DNA of 43,816 nucleotides from Ghiorsea sp. (GTDB lineage Bacteria; Pseudomonadota; Zetaproteobacteria; Mariprofundales; Mariprofundaceae). Below, piece after piece: positions 23,881-32,094 of the stretch. The notes under the pieces were generated by a model that saw only the letters and a list, made by a program, of their open reading frames with translations, did not search any database and was not told where the DNA came from. Each line of letters begins with the position of its first letter. Positions within the stretch are counted from its first letter, which is position 1. A program made the position numbers and the translations under genes. Where the stretch lies: the NCBI GenBank assembly GCA_027019685.1, contig JALUWH010000201.1, positions 1 through 43,816 on the forward strand. Reading direction: 5' to 3'.

Positions 23881-24497
23881 GAGAGAATCGAAGCTAGTTT
23901 AGCTTGCGTTACGACTTGCGTAGACTGTATCACTTGAACCGTTGGCGGCTCTTCTAGCTTATATTCTTTTAAGGATGCTACCAAATCATCAAACTGATTT
24001 GACGTTGCCACAATAACATCATCCAAACCAATTACATCACCACTTTTTATTTTTTGTTGCACACTTTTTGCTTCATCAACACTTAAAGTAATCAAATAAC
24101 TTAATGCTTTTCTATGCACATATTTAAGGGCTATCGATTCAAGGTCTGCTTGTTTATACCGTTCTCTGAGTGTCGTTTTTGCACTAAGGCAAATAGGGCC
24201 TCGCTCCTTGGTATAAAGCATCAAGTCATATTCAACATTCGGCACAAAAGCTACCTTCGCCTCTAAATATAATGGCAATAAACCTTCTCTCACACATAAG
24301 GTAGCCAAAATATATTCAAATATTTTACCATTAAGACTATTAGACTTCTCAGCTTGTGCCTGATATTTATGCCAATATTTTTCAATATACTCTGAAGGCT
24401 TATGGTAAGAAACCTCTAAAAAACTCGGGTATAAACTATCAAAAACTCTTTCCGCTTTTGTATCCTTACCAAGCACAACCCCTAAACTTCTAAGCAT
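23874..24497 (-). CDS. Type II restriction endonuclease (predicted, PD-(D/E)XK fold)
   Basis: 207 residues; partner of the adjacent cytosine methyltransferase. No named family is certain, but a PD-(D/E)XK-like core is visible: FVPNVEYDLMLYTKERGPICLSAKTTLRERYKQ (shown in two parts: VEYDLMLY around Asp91, and CLSAK with Lys107). Serine replaces the usual middle acidic residue, which occurs in some restriction enzymes. ATG 24497 is chosen because GGGGG lies 7 nt upstream; it overlaps the methyltransferase 3' end by 8 bp. A longer in-frame opening (24596) would overlap further and begins with sequence derived from the other frame. The 3' end overlaps comM by 7 bp. The recognition site is unknown. 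Confidence 0.72.
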   Translation of the reverse strand: MLRSLGVVLGKDTKAERVFDSLYPSFLEVSYHKPSEYIEKYWHKYQAQAEKSNSLNGKIFEYILATLCVREGLLPLYLEAKVAFVPNVEYDLMLYTKERGPICLSAKTTLRERYKQADLESIALKYVHRKALSYLITLSVDEAKSVQQKIKSGDVIGLDDVIVATSNQFDDLVASLKEYKLEEPPTVQVIQSTQVVTQAKLASILSC

Positions 24498-25749
24498 ACC
24501 ATATCCCCCTAAGAACCTGCTCTGCCATGGCTTGAATCGCTGGCACTGCCACCGAATTGCCAAACTGACGATAAGCTTGAGCATCAGCCACCACAATTTG
24601 AAATTTATCAGGGAAACCTTGAAGCCTTGCCCATTCTCTTGGTGTCATCTTACGAATACCTTGGCGATTCACTTCACCCTTAATATGTGTCACAGGTGAA
24701 AAATTGGTGAGCCTATGATCATAAATAAGGTTTCTCTCTCTACCCATACCACCACATACGACAGCGTTAGCCACACTCTCATGCGGCACAATCTCATACC
24801 CAAAACCATTACCTTTGCTTTCATGCCTTGCTTTATGTTTGATGAGTGTGTCTAAATATTGGTTGGACAAATAATATTTTACCGAAACTTCTTGTTCTTC
24901 AATAATATCTGCAATACAACGCTGGGGTTCGCATCCCCTTGGGTATTCGAATCCCTGCACATTTAAATCTTTACGAAACCCAACAATAAAAATTCGCTCT
25001 CTATTTTGTGGTACACCAAAATCTTTGGCATTGAATACTTGTGGCTCTGGTACATCATAGCCTAAATCTTCACGTAAAGTATGCAATATAGTTGCAAGCG
25101 TTCTTCCTTTATCATGGTTGGTTAACCCTTTTACATTTTCTAAAAAAAATGCTTTGGGTTGATGGCGTTTGATAATTTCAGCCACATCAAAAAAGAGTGT
25201 GCCTCGTGTATCTTCAAAACCACCACGTTTACCCGCAATAGAAAAAGCTTGGCAGGGAAAACCTGCACAAAGTATATCAAACTGCTTTGGAATATATTGC
25301 TTGGTTTCCTCTTGGGTTATATCACCAAAAGGAATCTCTCCAAAATTCGCTTCATACGTTTTTTGCGAATACTTATCCCACTCGCTCGAAAAAACACACG
25401 CCCCCCCCAAATTTTGCATGGCAATACGAAAGCCACCAATACCTGCGAACAAATCAATAAATGTAAATTTTGCAGGTTGAGGCTCTGGAAAAGGAACATC
25501 TTTTTGAAGTTGTGGCAAATAATACTGTAATGCACTTTCAGCAACCTCTAAAGACACGTTTTCCTGTGGAAATTTCCTTGCTAATAACTCCTGAACATAA
25601 TCAACCGCACCTTTTTTATATCTATCTGAATGCTCCTGATATAAAAAGTGCGTAAAAGAGGCTTTGGTATTATCGTTTTCTTCAACCACCCGAGTCCGAC
25701 GCGGCTTTTGATAAAAGTCCTCTTTTGATATTTTATGTTCTAAACTCAT
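24490..25749 (-). CDS. DNA (cytosine-5) methyltransferase of a type II R-M system
   Basis: 419 residues. All main C5-methyltransferase motifs are in order: I DLFAGIGGFRIA (about 99-110), IV GFPCQAFSIAG with catalytic Cys166, VI ENVKGL (204-209), VIII QNRERIFIVG (248-257), a target-recognition region (about 290-370), and X FGNSVAVPA (about 396-404). An extra N-terminal region of about 95 residues precedes motif I; its role is unknown, perhaps autoregulatory. The block GDI...DILCAGFPCQAFS plus DTRGTLFFDVAEII resembles the BanI/HgiCI-type group, but specificity cannot be inferred safely. It protects host DNA from the endonuclease encoded downstream. ubiK ends 3 nt before its start, so the pair probably rides on the host transcript. 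Confidence 0.93.
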   Translation of the reverse strand: MSLEHKISKEDFYQKPRRTRVVEENDNTKASFTHFLYQEHSDRYKKGAVDYVQELLARKFPQENVSLEVAESALQYYLPQLQKDVPFPEPQPAKFTFIDLFAGIGGFRIAMQNLGGACVFSSEWDKYSQKTYEANFGEIPFGDITQEETKQYIPKQFDILCAGFPCQAFSIAGKRGGFEDTRGTLFFDVAEIIKRHQPKAFFLENVKGLTNHDKGRTLATILHTLREDLGYDVPEPQVFNAKDFGVPQNRERIFIVGFRKDLNVQGFEYPRGCEPQRCIADIIEEQEVSVKYYLSNQYLDTLIKHKARHESKGNGFGYEIVPHESVANAVVCGGMGRERNLIYDHRLTNFSPVTHIKGEVNRQGIRKMTPREWARLQGFPDKFQIVVADAQAYRQFGNSVAVPAIQAMAEQVLRGIWYA

Positions 25750-25752
25750 CCA

Positions 25753-26001
25753 TTAACCCTTAAGTTGTGCTTCCAGCGTGGCAATGCGCTCTTCCATCTT
25801 TTGCAAGTCTTCACGTGCTTTTTTAAGCATGGCTTCTTGCACTTCCATACGTTCGTGGGTGACCACATCAAAGTGTGCTAATGCACCTTCAACAATGTTT
25901 TGGATTTGAGCTTCTGCACCCATTTTGACACCACCAAGCATTTTGATACCTGATGCGATTTTTTCTGAAATATCATCCAATGTTTTGCTATCTACTGCCA
26001 T
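25753..26001 (-). CDS. ubiK: Accessory factor UbiK-family (BMFP) protein
   Basis: 82 residues. An N-terminal helix (LDDISEKIASGIKMLGGVKMGAEAQ, cited as two parts: LDDISEKIASGI and GGVKMGAEAQ) and a C-terminal coiled coil (KAREDLQKMEERIATLEAQL) are typical of the BMFP/YqiC family. UbiK assists aerobic ubiquinone assembly and binds lipids through its amphipathic helix. It lies next to ubiX, another ubiquinone gene, which supports the role. ATG 26001 is preferred over GTG 26004 because AGGAG then lies at 6 nt rather than 3. Confidence 0.85.
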   Translation of the reverse strand: MAVDSKTLDDISEKIASGIKMLGGVKMGAEAQIQNIVEGALAHFDVVTHERMEVQEAMLKKAREDLQKMEERIATLEAQLKG

Positions 26002-26029
26002 CACTTACTCCTAACCAGCTTCTAATCTT

Positions 26030-26647
26030 TTAAACGCCCCAACGTATATTTGTGCCATCATTCACACCCAAATGATCCATAATCCTATCCACCATAAAAT
26101 CTACCAAATCATCAATACTTTTCGGCTCATGATAAAAGCCTGGCATGGCAGGAATGATACGCACACCCATTTTGGATAGGTTATACATATGCCCCAAATG
26201 GATTTCTGATAATGGTGTTTCACGTGGCACAAGAATTAGGTTTTTACGCTCTTTAAGCATCACATCCGCTGCCCGCTCAATCAAATTACTCGATGCACCT
26301 GTAGCAATTCTTGCCAATGAACCCATGGAGCATGGTACAACCACCATATCCTGCATATCCGCTGAACCCGATGCTACAGGTGACATCCAATCTTTATTGC
26401 CCCAACATGTGAGGTACTTGGCATCTACACCTGTGAAACCCGCAATATCTTTTGCCATCTCATCAAGGTTAGAAGTGAGTTTAAAATTCGATTCTTGCTC
26501 TAAAACCACGCGTGCAGCATCAGAAATCAACAAATGAAGTTGAATTTCTTTTTTTGCTAAACGCTGAATCAAACGCAACGCATAAGGTGCACCCGAGGCA
26601 CCAGTCATGGCAATGATAATAGGGCTATGTTTCTTGTTATCCGACAT
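26030..26647 (-). CDS. ubiX: Flavin prenyltransferase UbiX
   Basis: 205 residues, standard length. UbiX prenylates FMN with dimethylallyl phosphate to give prenyl-FMN, the cofactor of the UbiD decarboxylase in ubiquinone synthesis. Visible are IIIAMTGASGAPYALRLIQ (about 10-28, flavin-binding), LLISDAARVVLEQE, VVVPCSMGSLARIATGASSN (about 110-128), and the catalytic-loop segment LVPRETPLSEIHLGHM with AMPGFYHEP. ubiD is outside the window. It starts 7 nt after the lptB stop and is followed by ubiK, hence a likely extension of the LPS transcript. Confidence 0.95.
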   Translation of the reverse strand: MSDNKKHSPIIIAMTGASGAPYALRLIQRLAKKEIQLHLLISDAARVVLEQESNFKLTSNLDEMAKDIAGFTGVDAKYLTCWGNKDWMSPVASGSADMQDMVVVPCSMGSLARIATGASSNLIERAADVMLKERKNLILVPRETPLSEIHLGHMYNLSKMGVRIIPAMPGFYHEPKSIDDLVDFMVDRIMDHLGVNDGTNIRWGV

Positions 26648-26654
26648 GTCTCAC

Positions 26655-27383
26655 CTACAAACTAAAGCTTTCGCCAAAGTATAATCGGCGTGCATCATCA
26701 TTATTTACAATCTCTTCTGCCGAGCCTTGCACCAAGATTTCACCTGCTGTCATCAAATATGCCCTATCACAAATGCTCAAGGTTTCGCGTACATTGTGAT
26801 CAGTAATCAAAATACCATAACCTTTATCGCGTAAATCACTAATAATTCCCTGAATATCTTCCACAGCAATAGGGTCAACCCCTGCAAAAGGTTCATCCAA
26901 CAAGACAAACTTAGGCTTGGTTACCAAACAACGAGCTATTTCCGTGCGCCGCCGTTGCCCACCCGATAAAGTATATGCCTTTTGCTCTTGCACACTTTCC
27001 AAGCCAAAATCGGCAAGCAGTGCATCCAATTCTTCATGCATTTGCTCTACAGGCATATCCAGCGTCTCAAAAATTGCCAACAAGTTTTCACGTACTGTAA
27101 GTTTACGAAACACACTGGCTTCTTGCGGCAAATAACCAATGCCTTTGCGTGCACGTTTGTACATTGGCATATCTACCAAGGATTCGCCATCCAAAGTTAC
27201 ATCACCACCATCTGCTTCCACAAGCCCGCACACCATATAAAAACTGGTGGTTTTACCAGCACCATTGGCACCCAATAAACCCACACATTCACCCGAAAAA
27301 ACCTCTAGGCTCACGTCATGCACCACGGTTTTATGACCATAAACCTTTTTTAGGTTTGTTGCTGACAAATGTGATTTATCCAT
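26655..27383 (-). CDS. lptB: LPS export ABC transporter ATP-binding protein LptB
   Basis: 242 residues; cytosolic ATPase of the LptB2FG extractor that pushes LPS onto the LptC-LptA bridge. Walker A GANGAGKTT (about 38-46), the Q-loop region LPQEASVFRKLTV, signature LSGGQRRRTEIAR (about 137-149), Walker B FVLLDEPFAGVDP and the switch His of ITDHNVRETL are present and close to E. coli LptB. Its ATG overlaps the lptA stop by one base (TAATG). lptF and lptG are not in the window, as is normal since they are usually unlinked. Confidence 0.97.
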   Translation of the reverse strand: MDKSHLSATNLKKVYGHKTVVHDVSLEVFSGECVGLLGANGAGKTTSFYMVCGLVEADGGDVTLDGESLVDMPMYKRARKGIGYLPQEASVFRKLTVRENLLAIFETLDMPVEQMHEELDALLADFGLESVQEQKAYTLSGGQRRRTEIARCLVTKPKFVLLDEPFAGVDPIAVEDIQGIISDLRDKGYGILITDHNVRETLSICDRAYLMTAGEILVQGSAEEIVNNDDARRLYFGESFSL

Positions 27384-27853
27384 TACTTAACTTCTTCACC
27401 AAAGGTAAATTGCACTTGTTTTCCTGACTTACCTTTGAGCACCTTAATATTTTCTGTTGCCGTATGGTATTCAATCACTTCACCTTCAAGCACGCTATTC
27501 TCATCTTTCACTTGGGCATGACCTGTTAAAATCAAAAGCTCTGACCCAGCCTGATAGGTTGCGCGATCTGCACTACCTTGTTTAACCTTGGTTGTGATGA
27601 TGACATGTCCTGTAGCATCCAAAGATTTAAGTTCATTTTTACCATCTATGTCTTGATACCACACCATGATTTTATCCGCTTTCATCACCATATCTTGGCG
27701 ATGTACAACCACATGCCCATAAAAATCAGCACGTTGATCTTCTTGAAACAATTCAAACCTGTCTGCATCCACAGTCATGGTTTGTGCATAAGCCATGGAT
27801 GCACAATTGACCAATGCATAACATAAACTCCACAATACCAACCTACACTTCAT
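27383..27853 (-). CDS. lptA: LPS transport periplasmic protein LptA
   Basis: 156 residues with signal peptide (ending CASMAYA, then QTMTVDAD). The OstA/LptA beta-jellyroll is seen in repeats such as ADRFELFQEDQRADFYGHVVV, DADKIMV-like KADKIMVWY, GHVIITTK and EGEVIEYHTATENIKV. LptA oligomers form the periplasmic bridge for LPS. It overlaps lptC by 4 nt (ATGA) and lptB by 1 nt. Length and order agree with the conserved kdsD-kdsC-lptC-lptA-lptB cluster. Confidence 0.93.
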   Translation of the reverse strand: MKCRLVLWSLCYALVNCASMAYAQTMTVDADRFELFQEDQRADFYGHVVVHRQDMVMKADKIMVWYQDIDGKNELKSLDATGHVIITTKVKQGSADRATYQAGSELLILTGHAQVKDENSVLEGEVIEYHTATENIKVLKGKSGKQVQFTFGEEVK

Positions 27854-28392
27854 TGTTTTTCCTCAATTTCCATATGTACGCCACCCTGAACAACAACCCT
27901 ACCTTGTTCTTGCCATACACGCATGTTTTTACCCCTAATCACCATGCCTTCTTTTTTCATCACAAATGCATCGGGCACATATAACATGTTTTTTTTCTGA
28001 TAAACATACAGTGTTTCACTGCGTAAATCCCAACCATGATAAAATACAGACACACTACCTTTGAGGTGAACTACTCCCCTTTTTTTATCATAATCACCCG
28101 TATCCCCTTGAATGGGAATCACCTGACGTGAAGCGGTATATAAATCAATCAACGGTTGTTCTAAAAGCAATATGTTTTTCTTTTCCACCGCACTTTTTGC
28201 CTGTAAACGCCAATTTAAGCTGTCCCCTTGATATGCTTTAATATCAGGGTTGGTTACACGACTTCCTGATTGAATCGCAGCCACATCCAATACTTCTTGT
28301 ATGCTATGTTTCGCAGTAAGCATAAAATATGCAGCCAGCAATAAACTACCAACACTTAAGACAACAAAAGACCATTTTAAGCCTGTTAACAC
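27850..28392 (-). CDS. lptC: LPS export system protein LptC
   Basis: 180 residues. A single N-terminal membrane anchor (KWSFVVLSVGSLLLAAYFML, about 7-26) is followed by the LptC periplasmic jellyroll (KAYQGDSLNWRLQAKSA, VHLKGSVSVFYHGW, LYVYQKKNMLYVPDAFVMKK, RVVVQGGVHMEIEE). It docks the LptB2FG complex to LptA. An in-frame opening extends to 28455 inside kdsC; GTG 28392, 6 nt after the kdsC stop, puts the membrane anchor at the N-terminus and is preferred, though its SD is weak. The stop overlaps the lptA start. Confidence 0.87.
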   Translation of the reverse strand: MLTGLKWSFVVLSVGSLLLAAYFMLTAKHSIQEVLDVAAIQSGSRVTNPDIKAYQGDSLNWRLQAKSAVEKKNILLLEQPLIDLYTASRQVIPIQGDTGDYDKKRGVVHLKGSVSVFYHGWDLRSETLYVYQKKNMLYVPDAFVMKKEGMVIRGKNMRVWQEQGRVVVQGGVHMEIEEKQ

Positions 28393-28397
28393 GATTG

Positions 28398-28958
28398 TTA
28401 CCAGCCACAGTCCTGTGATGTAACACCATAAGCCTGCTCTAAAATTTCTTCCCAACCACCATTGGCTAAAATCAAACCTTCACATAGCTGTCGCACGGCA
28501 CCTTGACCACCTGCATATTCAGAAATCCATGCAGCATGTTTCAATACGCCTACAAAAGCATTACATGGTGCAGCTTGTAAACGACACTGACGCATAGCGG
28601 GCAAATCAATAACATCATCTCCCATATATGCACAATCGTCAGGTGAAATACCTACTTGTTCACACAAATCCTTCAAACCATCTGCTTTGCGCAAGCTTCC
28701 CTGAATCAAATATTGGATGCCCAAATCCGCCGCTCTATGTGCCACCACTTTAGACTTTCGCCCTGTTAAAATTGCAACTTCAATACCTGCTCGCTGCAAC
28801 ATTTTAATGCCATGCCCATCGCGCACATTAAAATTCTTAATTTCATCACCACTATCCGTCATGGTGACATGTCCTTCGGTAAGTACGCCATCCACATCCA
28901 AGACCAACATTTTGATGCCTTTGGCAACATTTAAAGGAAAATTTTGATACGAATTCAT
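28398..28958 (-). CDS. kdsC: KDO-8-phosphate phosphatase KdsC
   Basis: 186 residues; HAD-superfamily phosphatase releasing KDO from KDO-8-P for LPS core synthesis. Motif I LDVDGVLTEG (Asp21 nucleophile, Asp23), RDGHGIKMLQRAGIEVAILTG (motif II Thr), SLRKADGLKDL (motif III Lys) and YMGDDVIDLPAM (motif IV) are intact. It is a capless HAD, which fits the short length. The start overlaps the kdsD stop (ATGA). Role and family secure. Confidence 0.96.
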   Translation of the reverse strand: MNSYQNFPLNVAKGIKMLVLDVDGVLTEGHVTMTDSGDEIKNFNVRDGHGIKMLQRAGIEVAILTGRKSKVVAHRAADLGIQYLIQGSLRKADGLKDLCEQVGISPDDCAYMGDDVIDLPAMRQCRLQAAPCNAFVGVLKHAAWISEYAGGQGAVRQLCEGLILANGGWEEILEQAYGVTSQDCGW

Positions 28959-29938
28959 GCAATACCCGCCTGTAATAAATCGTGAAGGTGCACCACACCC
29001 ACCAACTCATCGTTTTCATTGGTGACAAACAAAACAGTCACCTTTTTCTCTTCCATCATGCGTACAGCTTCACTGGCCAAGTGTGTATCTGTAATCGTAT
29101 GTGGTGAAGCATGCATCACTGAAGCAATAGGAATAGTCATGTCCAACTGCCCGTCCTGTTGTAAAATTCGCCTCAAATCCCCATCGGTTAGACAGCCTTC
29201 TAACTTCTTAGCTTCACCAACGCCTGTAATCCCCAAGCGGTAACTGCTCATAGTATAAATTGCATCAGAAAGGTGGGCTTGTGGGGAAACCATGGGGATT
29301 TTATCACCCACTTGCATCACATCAGCCACCAACATCAAACGTCTACCAAGGCTACCTGCAGGGTGAACGCGCGCAAAATCTTCGGGTTGAATACCTCTGT
29401 GTTTAAGCACCACCACTGCCAGTGCATCACCCAAGGCTAAAGTCGCGGTCGTAGATGCTGTAGGTGCTAAATTCATCGGACAGGCTTCTTCTGTAACAGG
29501 GATGTGCAATAAAAAATCAGCATGTTGTGCTAACGTAGAAGTTTTACCACCTGTCATCGCAATAATGGGCGCACCTAAACGTTTAATCGTGGGTAGCAAT
29601 CCACAAACTTCATCCGTCTCACCACTGTGTGATAATGCCAACACAGCATCATCACTGGTAATCATACCCAAGTCACCATGTTGTGCTTCTGCAGCATGCA
29701 CAAAAAATGCAGGTGTACCTGTAGATGCAAAAGTTGCTGCAATTTTTCGCGCAATAATGCCTGACTTGCCCATACCTATAATGACAAGTTTTCCTTTAAG
29801 GTTCAAAATAAGCGCAGCAGCTTTAACAAAATCAATATTTAATGCTGATTTTTGCATCTCCAAAGCTGCTATCTCTATATTAAGTACCCTTTCAGCTTGA
29901 GCAACCCACTCTTCTTGATGTTGAATATCATTAGTCAT
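28955..29938 (-). CDS. kdsD: Arabinose-5-phosphate isomerase KdsD/KpsF
   Basis: 327 residues; converts ribulose-5-P to arabinose-5-P, the precursor of KDO. An N-terminal SIS domain (about 30-170: LVIIGMGKSGIIARKIAATF, ALSHSGETDEVCGLLP, MNLAPTASTTATLALGDALA) is followed by VHPAGSLGRRL and two CBS domains (about 200-327, with ITGVGE...GCLTDGDLRR and VVHLHDLLQAG). It is the first of the LPS genes; 3 nt separates it from the upstream endopeptidase gene. Its ribulose-5-P substrate is shared with the phosphoribulokinase encoded nearby. Confidence 0.96.
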   Translation of the reverse strand: MTNDIQHQEEWVAQAERVLNIEIAALEMQKSALNIDFVKAAALILNLKGKLVIIGMGKSGIIARKIAATFASTGTPAFFVHAAEAQHGDLGMITSDDAVLALSHSGETDEVCGLLPTIKRLGAPIIAMTGGKTSTLAQHADFLLHIPVTEEACPMNLAPTASTTATLALGDALAVVVLKHRGIQPEDFARVHPAGSLGRRLMLVADVMQVGDKIPMVSPQAHLSDAIYTMSSYRLGITGVGEAKKLEGCLTDGDLRRILQQDGQLDMTIPIASVMHASPHTITDTHLASEAVRMMEEKKVTVLFVTNENDELVGVVHLHDLLQAGIA

Positions 29939-29941
29939 GAT

Positions 29942-31207
29942 TCATCCCCATGCGTTTAACTGACTTTGCACAGCCATTAATTGCAGCATTTCTTTAGCTT
30001 TGAGACGAAAAGCTGTTAATTCTGTTTTAGGAACTGGTTTGGCAGCTTTATATTTCACTCGCAATGGGTTCACAGCTCTTCCCCTAGACCTAAACTCAAA
30101 ATGAAGATGAGGGCCCGTAGCTAACCCGCTCATACCCACATATCCGATAACTTGCCCCTGCTTAACAAAGCTTCCTTTTCGTATGCCTTTTGCATAACGA
30201 GACATATGTGCATAAGCCGTTGAGTGAATACCGTTGGTATGTCTGATTTCTATAAACCGCCCGTAACCACCTTTCCAACCTTTGTAAACAACTTTACCAT
30301 CACCAATAGCATGAATTGGTGTGCCTGATTTGGCAGCATAATCCACACCTCGATGAGCTCGTGTATACCCTAAGATAGGATGTTTACGGGATACTGTAAA
30401 ACGAGATGATATGCGTGAATAACGAACAGGTGATTTCAAGTATGTCTTGCGAAGGTTTCTTCCTTCCGCATCATAATACTCAATATTACCTTTTTTATCG
30501 GTATAACGTATGGCTGTATAGACATGTCCCCTATTGGTAAACTCCGCGGATAAAATGGTATAATCAACCCGCTTACCTTCATCATCAAAAGATTCTTCAT
30601 ACAACACTTTAAAAGCATCACCTTTGCGTAGGTCGCGAACAAAATCAATATCCCATGCGAAAATATTAACCAGTTGAATCGTTAAAGCATCTTCTAAACC
30701 TGCCTTACCAGCATCATAAAATAAGCTATCTTGAATAACACCTTCCACCATGTTTGTTCGGCTAAATAATGGTCGTTGTACAATTTCTACCTGCCATGTT
30801 TTACCTGGTTGAGATGTTAAAACCAAGCGCTCTTTTGCATCTATTTGATAAGTAATTTCTATGTATTGATCACTTATCTTTTTCTGAAACTTATGACCAA
30901 TACGTATATTTTTTAAATTATAAACGGATACAGCAGCATGGATTACATTAGCTGCTTCTGATGCTGGCAGCCCTAACCTTGCCAAAACTAGACCAGCCGT
31001 GTCACCACTTTTAACCACCTCTGTTGTTTCAACATCATGGTTGGTTTTAATTGATGGCAAAATCCATTCATGATGTACCACAGGTGTATCATCACGCCCT
31101 GCATTACCTTGTATTGATGTTATAAACATTACAAATATCAAAAAAAGTATTGTTGCTAATAAAAAGCTATATTTCCCCCACCTTGTTATAAAAGAATTCA
31201 TAGACAC
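29942..31207 (-). CDS. M23 family metallopeptidase (MepM-like murein DD-endopeptidase)
   Basis: 421 residues. One N-terminal membrane anchor or uncleaved signal (SFLLATILFLIFVMFITSI, about 14-32), a LysM-like or OapA-like region (about 55-120), a linker domain, and a C-terminal lysostaphin-type M23 domain (about 265-385). Zn ligands are clear: HRGVDYA (His285, Asp289) and HLHFE (His367 and His369), plus YAHM (His334). It is expected to cleave peptidoglycan cross-links for wall growth or division. It follows parB by 4 nt. The frame opens with GTG 31207, ATG 31201 is equally possible; no good SD is visible. Exact cleavage specificity is inferred from similarity to MepM. Confidence 0.9.
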   Translation of the reverse strand: MSMNSFITRWGKYSFLLATILFLIFVMFITSIQGNAGRDDTPVVHHEWILPSIKTNHDVETTEVVKSGDTAGLVLARLGLPASEAANVIHAAVSVYNLKNIRIGHKFQKKISDQYIEITYQIDAKERLVLTSQPGKTWQVEIVQRPLFSRTNMVEGVIQDSLFYDAGKAGLEDALTIQLVNIFAWDIDFVRDLRKGDAFKVLYEESFDDEGKRVDYTILSAEFTNRGHVYTAIRYTDKKGNIEYYDAEGRNLRKTYLKSPVRYSRISSRFTVSRKHPILGYTRAHRGVDYAAKSGTPIHAIGDGKVVYKGWKGGYGRFIEIRHTNGIHSTAYAHMSRYAKGIRKGSFVKQGQVIGYVGMSGLATGPHLHFEFRSRGRAVNPLRVKYKAAKPVPKTELTAFRLKAKEMLQLMAVQSQLNAWG

Positions 31208-31211
31208 TTGG

Positions 31212-32066
31212 TTATTGGTAACCTCTCAAACTTTTTATAATTCTATCCAACTCTTGTTTGTGGGCAAAAGCAATCTTCACTTCGCCTGAACCATCTTTTT
31301 TTCGCGTTAAACTTACCGATAAACCTAAATTTCGTTTTAACTCTTCACTCAGAGCTAGAATATCAGCATCAATTTCACTTTTTGCAGGCTTAGAGGTATT
31401 CGCTTTTCTAGCCTCTTTTTCCATTTGCCTTGCGCTCCAACCTTTCTCAACACAAGTTTTCGCCAGCATAATCGCATCCGCACTAGCAAGACCAACCAAT
31501 GGTCTAGCATGCCCCATATTAAGCTTTCGTTCCTCCAACATAAGTTGTACGGCTTCTGGTAACTGCAAAAGACGAATTAAATTACTCACCTGAACCCGAG
31601 AAACACCTATACTTTCAGCCACCTGTTGCTGCGTATAATTAAACTCCTCCATCAACCTTTTGTAGGCACGCGCAGACTCTACAGCTGTTAAATCATCACG
31701 CTGTTCATTCTCCACAATAGCAAGTTCTAATGCCTGTAAATCATCAACTTCACGAACTACAGCAGGGATTTCATGTAGCTTCGCCATTTGTGAAGCACGC
31801 CAGCGACGCTCGCCTGCAATCAACTCGTAGCCATCACCCTGCGGGCGAATCAAAATTGGCATCAATACACCATCACGTTTAATAGAATCTGTGAGTGCTT
31901 GTAACTCACCCTTATCAAAATTTGAACGTGGCTGATACTTATTTGGTTTAATTTTAGATATTGATATCAGTGTTGCCTGCGCCAAAACCTCAGGTGTTGG
32001 TTTATCACCCAACAATGCATTCAATCCTCTTCCCAAAGCTTGTCTCTTCTTTTGTGGTGTTTTCAT
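31212..32066 (-). CDS. parB: Chromosome partitioning protein ParB
   Basis: 284 residues. After the opening KKRQALGRGLNALLG, the ParB/Noc CTPase domain has KPNKYQPRSNF, GYELIAGERRWRASQMA (box II, about 83-99) and ENEQRDDLTAVESARAYKRL; the helix-turn-helix (TQQQVAESIGVSRVQVSNLIRLL, about 145-167 in two helices) binds parS; the C-terminal dimerisation domain ends DRIIKSLRGYQ. ParB loads at the two parS sites in this window and spreads as a CTP clamp, acting with ParA to segregate origins. It starts 28 nt after the parA stop. Confidence 0.97.
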   Translation of the reverse strand: MKTPQKKRQALGRGLNALLGDKPTPEVLAQATLISISKIKPNKYQPRSNFDKGELQALTDSIKRDGVLMPILIRPQGDGYELIAGERRWRASQMAKLHEIPAVVREVDDLQALELAIVENEQRDDLTAVESARAYKRLMEEFNYTQQQVAESIGVSRVQVSNLIRLLQLPEAVQLMLEERKLNMGHARPLVGLASADAIMLAKTCVEKGWSARQMEKEARKANTSKPAKSEIDADILALSEELKRNLGLSVSLTRKKDGSGEVKIAFAHKQELDRIIKSLRGYQ

Positions 32067-32094
32067 AGCTTTCCCTACCCTTCTTTATTACACA

